Shown here: positions 59,532-64,000 of the stretch, one piece after another
Layout of the letters: each line of letters begins with the position of its first letter
Numbering within the stretch: the first letter of the stretch is position 1
Assembly: GCF_014650555.1 (NCBI RefSeq)
Contig: NZ_BMVE01000001.1
Coordinates: forward strand, 496,001 to 560,000
Length of the DNA: 64,000 bases
Direction of reading: 5' to 3'
DNA from: Streptomyces goshikiensis
GTDB taxonomy: Bacteria; Actinomycetota; Actinomycetes; Streptomycetales; Streptomycetaceae
Notes under the pieces: generated by a model
What the model saw: the letters and a program-made list of their open reading frames with translations, nothing else
Databases searched by the model: none
Told to the model about the DNA's origin: nothing
Program-made: the position numbers and the translations under genes

Positions 59532-61235
59532 TCAGACCTCGTACGGCTGGACGACGATGAAGTTGCCGGGCGCCCCGCGGAACTGGAGGTTCACGGTCTC
59601 GCCGCTGTGGCCGGGGTAGGCGTTGCGCCGCAGCCGGACCTGGCTGGAGATGATCACCTGCGAGGCGGAGGACCAGGCGACGATGGCGTTGCTGTCGGCG
59701 AAGGTGGTCGGCGTGACGGGCAGGACGACGGGCACGCCGTGCGTCTTGACGATCACCGTGCCGGAGCCCTGGAACTGCATCGTGAACAGGGCGCCGCCGG
59801 GGATGCCGTGGCCCTCGATGCGGCGGACCTCGTGCTGGAGGGACTCGTCGAAGGCGAGCACGTTCTCGGCGGAGACGCAGATCCCGTCGCCCTGGAGCTC
59901 GATGGCGTGCAGGTGGGCGCCGGTCTCGGCGAGGAAGACCTGGCCGCGGCCGGTGCAGCGCATCAGCTGCATCTCCTGGCCGGTGGCGTTGCCGACGATG
60001 CGGCCGGCGAAGCCCGCGCCCTTGTAGCTGAAGTCCACCTTGCCCTGGTACAGGACCATGCTGCCCTGGCGGGCGAGGACGGCCTGGCCGCCCATCGACA
60101 GGTCGACCCGCATGAGCTGCTGGTTCTGCGGGGTCCAGCGGGCCCCGGTGGGGGCCTCCTTGTACGGCTGGAGGGCGGCGGCGAGGCCGGCTCCGGCGGC
60201 GGGCTGCTGGCCGGGGACCTGGCCCGGGGCCTGGCCCGGGGCCTGGCCGTACGGGGGCTGCTGGCCGTAGGAGGGCTGCTGCCCGTACGGGGGCTGCTGG
60301 CCGTAAGCGGGCTGCTGGCCGTACGGCGCGGGGGCCGGGGCGGGCGGCGGCACCTGGCCGCCGTAGCCGGGCTGGCGGCCCGGGACCTGGCCGTAGGAGG
60401 GCGGTCCGGGCTGCTGCGGGGGGTGCGGCGGCTGGCCGTACGGCGCGGCCGGGGGCGTGGTGAGCGGGCCGACCATGGTGGGGGCCGAGTGCACCGGCTG
60501 CTGCTGCGGGGCGGCGGGCTGGTGGGCCGCGGGCTGGGGCGGGGCGGCGAACGCCGCGGCGGGCGCGGGCGCTTGGGCGGGCGCTTGGGCGGGCGCTTGC
60601 GCGGGCGCGCCGAAGGAGGGCGCGGGGGCGGCGGCCTGCGGCGGCGGGGCGAACCCGGGCGCACCGGTGGCCTGGGCCGGGACCTGCTGCTCCGGCGCCG
60701 CCTCCTCCTCGGCGACCTCGCCGCCGAAGTTCTTCAGGAGCGCGGCGAGCCCGCCGTCGAAACCCTGGCCGACGGCGGCGAAGCGCCATACGTCCTTCAG
60801 GTAGAAGTCACCGATCATCAGCGCGCGCTCGGTGCTGAACTCTGAACCGGTGAAGGAGTAGCGGACGACTTCCTCGCCGCCGGCCACGATCCGGATGTAG
60901 CCCGGACCGATCTGTGACATCTGGCCGTCGCCGTCGACGGACGCGGTGAAGGAGAGCCGGTGAATGCCCGCCGGAATCCGGTCGAGGGTCACCCGGAAGG
61001 ATTCGCTGTCACCGGCCTGCGCGCCGAGTTGCTGAATGGACTCTTCCGGAGACTTCGGCTGGTTGTAGAAGACGAAGTAACGGTCGTCCGACAGCTGCTC
61101 ATTCGCGTCGAGCCCGAAACAGCTGATGTCGAAGGTGAGTCCGGGCCCGGCGATCGACACGCCCACGTACAGGTCGGTGCCCGCCGTCAGATCGCTGATC
61201 TTGGCCTTGTGACCTCGCTGGAATTCCCTGGCCAT
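59532..61235 (-). CDS. TerD-AIM24 fusion protein
   Basis: A 567-aa protein with an N-terminal TerD-like domain (residues ~1-175: GHKAKISDLTAGTDLYVGVSIAGPGLTFDISCFGLDANEQLSDDRYFVFYNQPKSPEESIQ..., with the Ca-binding Asp-rich turns of the stress-protein family). A ~190-residue Pro/Gln/Ala/Tyr-rich linker contains PYGQQP/SYGQQP repeats and four AQAPAQAP units. The C-terminal AIM24 domain runs from ~355 (GARWTPQNQQLMRVDLSMGGQAVLARQGSMVLYQGKVDFSY) to the end (FIVVQPYEV). ATG 61235 (MAREFQRGHK) is the start. It leads a three-gene AIM24 operon. TerD proteins are tied to tellurite and phage resistance and stress signalling. Confidence 0.9.
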   Translation of the reverse strand: MAREFQRGHKAKISDLTAGTDLYVGVSIAGPGLTFDISCFGLDANEQLSDDRYFVFYNQPKSPEESIQQLGAQAGDSESFRVTLDRIPAGIHRLSFTASVDGDGQMSQIGPGYIRIVAGGEEVVRYSFTGSEFSTERALMIGDFYLKDVWRFAAVGQGFDGGLAALLKNFGGEVAEEEAAPEQQVPAQATGAPGFAPPPQAAAPAPSFGAPAQAPAQAPAQAPAPAAAFAAPPQPAAHQPAAPQQQPVHSAPTMVGPLTTPPAAPYGQPPHPPQQPGPPSYGQVPGRQPGYGGQVPPPAPAPAPYGQQPAYGQQPPYGQQPSYGQQPPYGQAPGQAPGQVPGQQPAAGAGLAAALQPYKEAPTGARWTPQNQQLMRVDLSMGGQAVLARQGSMVLYQGKVDFSYKGAGFAGRIVGNATGQEMQLMRCTGRGQVFLAETGAHLHAIELQGDGICVSAENVLAFDESLQHEVRRIEGHGIPGGALFTMQFQGSGTVIVKTHGVPVVLPVTPTTFADSNAIVAWSSASQVIISSQVRLRRNAYPGHSGETVNLQFRGAPGNFIVVQPYEV

Positions 61236-61352
61236 ACGTAACGACCGTCCCCCATCCCGACTGTGAATGCGTGCGGCCCAGGCTAACGGCTCCTGCCGAC
61301 ATCCGGCCAAGTCGGTACCGAGCCGGTACACATCACTCTGCGTTACGCCGGG

Positions 61353-61892
61353 TCATTCCTCCCGGGCCGCGGGGACCTTGGGGAGGCGCTCGGCGGCGAC
61401 CACTCCCTCCAGGTAGCCGCGGGCCCGCTCGGTGCGCGGGTAGGCCTCCAGCAGCTCCCAGAAACGGGGGCCGTGGCCGGGTACGAGCAGGTGGGCCAGC
61501 TCGTGGAGCAGCACGTAGTCGACGACGTACTCCGGCATGCCCTGGAGGCGGTGCGAGAGCCGGATGCTGCCCTCGGCGGGGGTGCAGGAGCCCCAGCGGG
61601 TGTTCTGATTGGTGACCCAGCGCACCGAGCGGGGGCGGGCGCGGCCGCTGAAGTACTGCTCCGACAAACGCTCGGCCCGCTCGGTGAGTTCCGTGTCGCC
61701 GAGGGTGCGTTTGCTCTCCTGGGCGGCCAATTTGTCGAGCATGACGCCCACCCAGCGCTGTTCCTCCGCCTCGGACATCCGGGCGGGGATCAGGACGACC
61801 GTCCGGTCACCCTCACGGTAGGCGGATACGGTCCTGCGGCGGCGCGCGCTCCGGCGGACTTCCACGGCGCGCTGCGAAGGGTCGGCGGACAC
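61353..61892 (-). CDS. YgjP/M48-type zinc metallopeptidase
   Basis: A 179-aa peptidase-like protein. The zinc motif is LLHELAHLLVPGHGPRFWELLEAYP (HELAH near 131-135), and WGSCTPAEGSIRLSHRLQGMP is the strand-loop of the YgjP/DUF45 family. N-terminal residues VEVRRSARRRRTVSAY form the typical basic strand. There is no signal peptide, so it acts in the cytosol. GTG 61892 is preferred to the longer frame start at 61931. No operon partner is evident on either side. Confidence 0.92.
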   Translation of the reverse strand: MSADPSQRAVEVRRSARRRRTVSAYREGDRTVVLIPARMSEAEEQRWVGVMLDKLAAQESKRTLGDTELTERAERLSEQYFSGRARPRSVRWVTNQNTRWGSCTPAEGSIRLSHRLQGMPEYVVDYVLLHELAHLLVPGHGPRFWELLEAYPRTERARGYLEGVVAAERLPKVPAAREE

Positions 61893-62133
61893 GCCACCGA
61901 AGGTACCCGTTCGTCGCGGCGGAAGTGCCACCCGTGCGGCCTTCGATCATGATCGATTCGCCGGTCGCGGGGGAACGCGCGGGATCGCGCGGGAAACACC
62001 CCTTTTCTTCATCTCATATGCCTAATACCCCTTGCCTGTGGACAAATTCCCGCACCGAATGCGGTGGACGGGCACGCTGTGAGCACGAGCAATTGGGGCG
62101 GCGGTCGGCCGCTCTCGTACGAGGGGGATTGCC
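61893..62133. other. Intergenic region upstream of the E1-like gene
   Basis: This 241-bp gap has an AT-richer patch at 62004-62054 (CCCCTTTTCTTCATCTCATATGCCTAATACCC). TATGCC and CCTAATAC lie about 90-100 bp before the rightward start codon and may hold the promoter. No gene, tRNA or clear hairpin was seen. Confidence 0.4.
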
Positions 62134-63237
62134 ATGTATCCGAAAGTGAAGCCGGCGCTCGCCCGGGCCTGGCGGGACCTTCAGACGGTGCAATTCGGGG
62201 TGACGCCCGCGCACGCGGTGGTGCTCGGCCCGGTGGACACGGCGACGGGATCGCTGATCGACCGGATCGACGGCACGCGGGGGATGGAGCTGCTGCGGAA
62301 GGAGGCGGCGGGGATGGGCCTGCCGGAGGGACAGGTGGCGGAGCTCGTCCGGCGGCTGGCGGGGGCGGGGCTGCTCGATGACGCCACGGCGGGCGGACCG
62401 CGCGCCCAGGAGGTGCGGCGCCGGCCGGAGGCTCTGGAGCGGCTCGGGCCCGACCTGGCCTCGCTCTCGCTGGTGCGCCGGCAGCCCGGCGGGGACTTGC
62501 GCGGGATCGCCGCCCGCCGGGCCATACGGGTGCAGGTGCGCGGCAGCGGCCGGGTGGGCGCGCTGATCGCCGCCGTCCTGGCGGGGGCCGGGGTGGGCCG
62601 GGTCGATGTGATGGACGGGGGCCGGGTGGAGGCGGCCGATGTGGCGCCGGGCGGGCTGGGCCCGGGCTGCGTGGGCCGGCTGCGGGCCGAGGCTGCGGGG
62701 GCGCTGGTGCGGGAGTCGGCCCCGGGGCGGGCGCCTCGGGCCGCCGAGGCCGAGGGGCCGGAGCCGGGGCTGGCCCTGGTGGTGGTCGCCCCCAGGGACG
62801 GGCTCCAGGCCTGGGCCCCGGATCCGGGCGGCGCGGCCGACTGGATCGCCTCCGGCACCCCGCATCTGTACGCGGGGGTGCTGGAGGGCACCGGGGTGGT
62901 GGGCCCCCTGGTCCTCCCGGGCGCCACGGCCTGCGCGGGGTGCATGGAGCGCGACCGGGTCGACCGGGACCCGGCCTGGCCCCGGATGCTGGTCCAGTGG
63001 CGTTCGGCGCACCGGCGGCGCGCGGCCGCCGCCTGTGACCTGGGGCTGTCCACGGCGGTGGCCGGCCTGGCCGCGGCCCATGCCCTGTCCTTCCTCGACG
63101 GGGAACTCCCCGCCTCGACGGCCACCCGCTGGGAGGCGGCGCTGCCCGCCCTGCACTGGGACTCCTCACCGGTCCGCCCCCACCGGGACTGCCCCTGCGC
63201 TGCGGCCGTCCCCTCGGAGCAGGCGGTGCCCTCATGA
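62134..63237 (+). CDS. ThiF/E1-like adenylyltransferase-fold protein
   Basis: A 367-aa protein related to the ThiF/MoeB (E1) Rossmann fold found in thiazole/oxazole-modified-peptide proteins. A glycine-rich nucleotide loop is recognisable (IRVQVRGSGRVGALIAAVLAGAGVGRVDVMDGGRVEAADVAPGGLG, about 128-173). CAGCMERDR (near 270) and CPC close to the C-terminus give four cysteines suited to structural zinc. The usual E1 arginine finger and adenylation residues are not obvious, so catalysis is doubtful. The first ~110 residues are a helical domain like winged-helix leader-binding parts. It stands alone, with no precursor peptide or YcaO gene beside it. Confidence 0.76.
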   Translation: MYPKVKPALARAWRDLQTVQFGVTPAHAVVLGPVDTATGSLIDRIDGTRGMELLRKEAAGMGLPEGQVAELVRRLAGAGLLDDATAGGPRAQEVRRRPEALERLGPDLASLSLVRRQPGGDLRGIAARRAIRVQVRGSGRVGALIAAVLAGAGVGRVDVMDGGRVEAADVAPGGLGPGCVGRLRAEAAGALVRESAPGRAPRAAEAEGPEPGLALVVVAPRDGLQAWAPDPGGAADWIASGTPHLYAGVLEGTGVVGPLVLPGATACAGCMERDRVDRDPAWPRMLVQWRSAHRRRAAAACDLGLSTAVAGLAAAHALSFLDGELPASTATRWEAALPALHWDSSPVRPHRDCPCAAAVPSEQAVPS

Positions 63238-63245
63238 GGAGGTGG

Positions 63246-64000
63246 CTAGGCGGGCGCCGCGCGGGCCGCCTCGACGGTGCGGCAGAACTCCGAGATCCAG
63301 GGCCCGGCGGCCGGGACCAGCGGGAGCAGACTGCGCAGGGCCAGGAGCAGCTCGTGCAGCTGCCCGGGCGGCGGGCTGGTCCCGAGGAACCGGGCGAGGT
63401 GGCGCTCGGCCGCCTCCCGTCGGTCCCACAGGCAGTGCGCGAGGAGGAGGTTGCCCACGTCCGCCGGGTCCGGGGTCTCCTCGGCCGCCTCGGGCGTGAG
63501 CAGTTCGACCACCCGGGTCAGGTGTCCGTCGCGATCGGGGTTCCGCAGGGCATGGAGCACCACCGCGCTCTCGTAGTGGGACCAGGCGTTGTCGGGTTCG
63601 AGGGTGAGGGCGCGGGTGAGGTCGGCCAGCGCCGCGTCGTGGTGGCCGAGCAGCCGGTGCAGGAGACCGCGGCTGGTGAGCGGCCAGGAGTCGTCCGGGG
63701 CAATCTCCACGGCCCGGTCGAGATCGGCGAGCGCCTGCTCGTACCGACCCGACATCCGGTGGGACATGCCCCGGTGGCCGAGGGCCCAGCCGTCGTCCGG
63801 ATCGAGCCCGATGGCCGCGTCGTAGTCGGCCACGGCCTCATCCTGCCGATCCAGCATCGCCCGCGTCATACCGCGGTGCGTGAGCGCCCAGCCGTCGTCC
63901 GGATCGAGCGCGATCGCCCGGGTGAAGTCGGCTTCGGCTTCCCCGTACCGGTCCAGGCAGCGGTAGACGTCACCCCGGCGGGCCAGGACCCAGGAGTAGG
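63246..64000 (-). CDS. TPR-repeat protein (5' end beyond the window)
   Basis: The visible 251 codons encode successive 34-residue TPR units, for example YRCLDRYGEAEADFTRAIALDPDDGWALTHRG, RQDEAVADYDAAIGLDPDDGWALGHRG and GRYEQALADLDRAVEIAPDDSWPLTSRG, followed by a helical C-terminal domain (LLLALRSLLPLVPAAGPWISEFCRTVEAARAAPA). The frame stays open to the last base, so the start lies to the right, outside the window. It converges with the E1-like gene, with 8 bp between stops. Near-identical repeat units suggest recent repeat expansion. Confidence 0.88.
   Translation of the reverse strand, partial: YSWVLARRGDVYRCLDRYGEAEADFTRAIALDPDDGWALTHRGMTRAMLDRQDEAVADYDAAIGLDPDDGWALGHRGMSHRMSGRYEQALADLDRAVEIAPDDSWPLTSRGLLHRLLGHHDAALADLTRALTLEPDNAWSHYESAVVLHALRNPDRDGHLTRVVELLTPEAAEETPDPADVGNLLLAHCLWDRREAAERHLARFLGTSPPPGQLHELLLALRSLLPLVPAAGPWISEFCRTVEAARAAPA

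Overview
The window is high-GC actinobacterial chromosome and almost certainly comes from Streptomyces. The evidence is the strong G/C bias at third codon positions, frequent GTG starts, and several gene sets typical of the genus. These are dasABC-dasR with DasR operators, sigR-rsrA, a SigH-type sigma factor with its anti-sigma partner, WhiB1/WblE, an NsrR-HmpA pair, and nrdAB behind a cobalamin riboswitch. There are no phage genes, no CRISPR array, and no intact insertion sequence. It reads as core chromosome with a few scars.

Layout, left to right. (1) 1-4.6 kb: a family 2B encapsulin shell gene (EshA-like, with a cyclic-nucleotide-binding insertion) and its prenyl diphosphate synthase neighbour, then an NsrR/flavohaemoprotein nitric-oxide module with two visible NsrR-type operators. 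(2) 4.7-8.2 kb: housekeeping genes (amidase, PLP enzyme, Na+/H+ antiporter, UBP zinc finger). (3) 8.4-13.6 kb: anti-sigma/SigH pair, then a membrane protein, lipid kinase, whiB1 and pdtaS-like kinase block whose order matches M. tuberculosis as I remember it. (4) 13.7-22.2 kb: GlcNAc/chitin region with nagB, dasD, dasC, dasB, dasA and dasR, tied together by DasR (dre) operators. One of these operators is orphaned. (5) 22.3-25.3 kb: cstA with its small partner, then two gene remnants (Uma2 and GNAT). (6) 25.3-31.1 kb: riboswitch, nrdA, nrdB, an AraC-type regulator and peptide deformylase. (7) 31.1-36.6 kb: TPR protein, two tandem membrane HD/HD-GYP proteins with a repeat-encoded tail, then rsrA and sigR behind an exact sigma-R promoter. 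(8) 36.6-43.9 kb: hydrolase, SRAP, M50 protease, aroA, rsgA, SMR exporter with a TetR gene, hisN, CBS protein. (9) 43.9-51.5 kb: catalase/CatR pair, two identical initiator tRNA genes flanking a Sel1-repeat protein, UPF0182 membrane protein. (10) 51.5-64 kb: PPA1309, PDZ/Lon-like protease, moaE, epimerase, zincin, NUDIX, three AIM24 proteins (one fused to TerD), M48-type protease, an E1/ThiF-like protein and a TPR gene cut by the right edge.

The window is rich in stress and redox control: NsrR (NO), SigR-RsrA (thiol oxidation), CatR (peroxide), WhiB1 (Fe-S/NO) and SigH (osmotic/general stress). It also holds nutrient control through DasR. The more unusual observations are the encapsulin locus, the orphan DasR operator with a relic leader, the two remnant genes at 24.8-25.3 kb, a short-chain dehydrogenase without its catalytic tyrosine, the degenerate ATP site of the anti-sigma factor, the twin initiator tRNAs, the 9-bp repeats, and a stand-alone E1-like protein. 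All functional calls are by motif recognition and recalled family knowledge. No database search was run.
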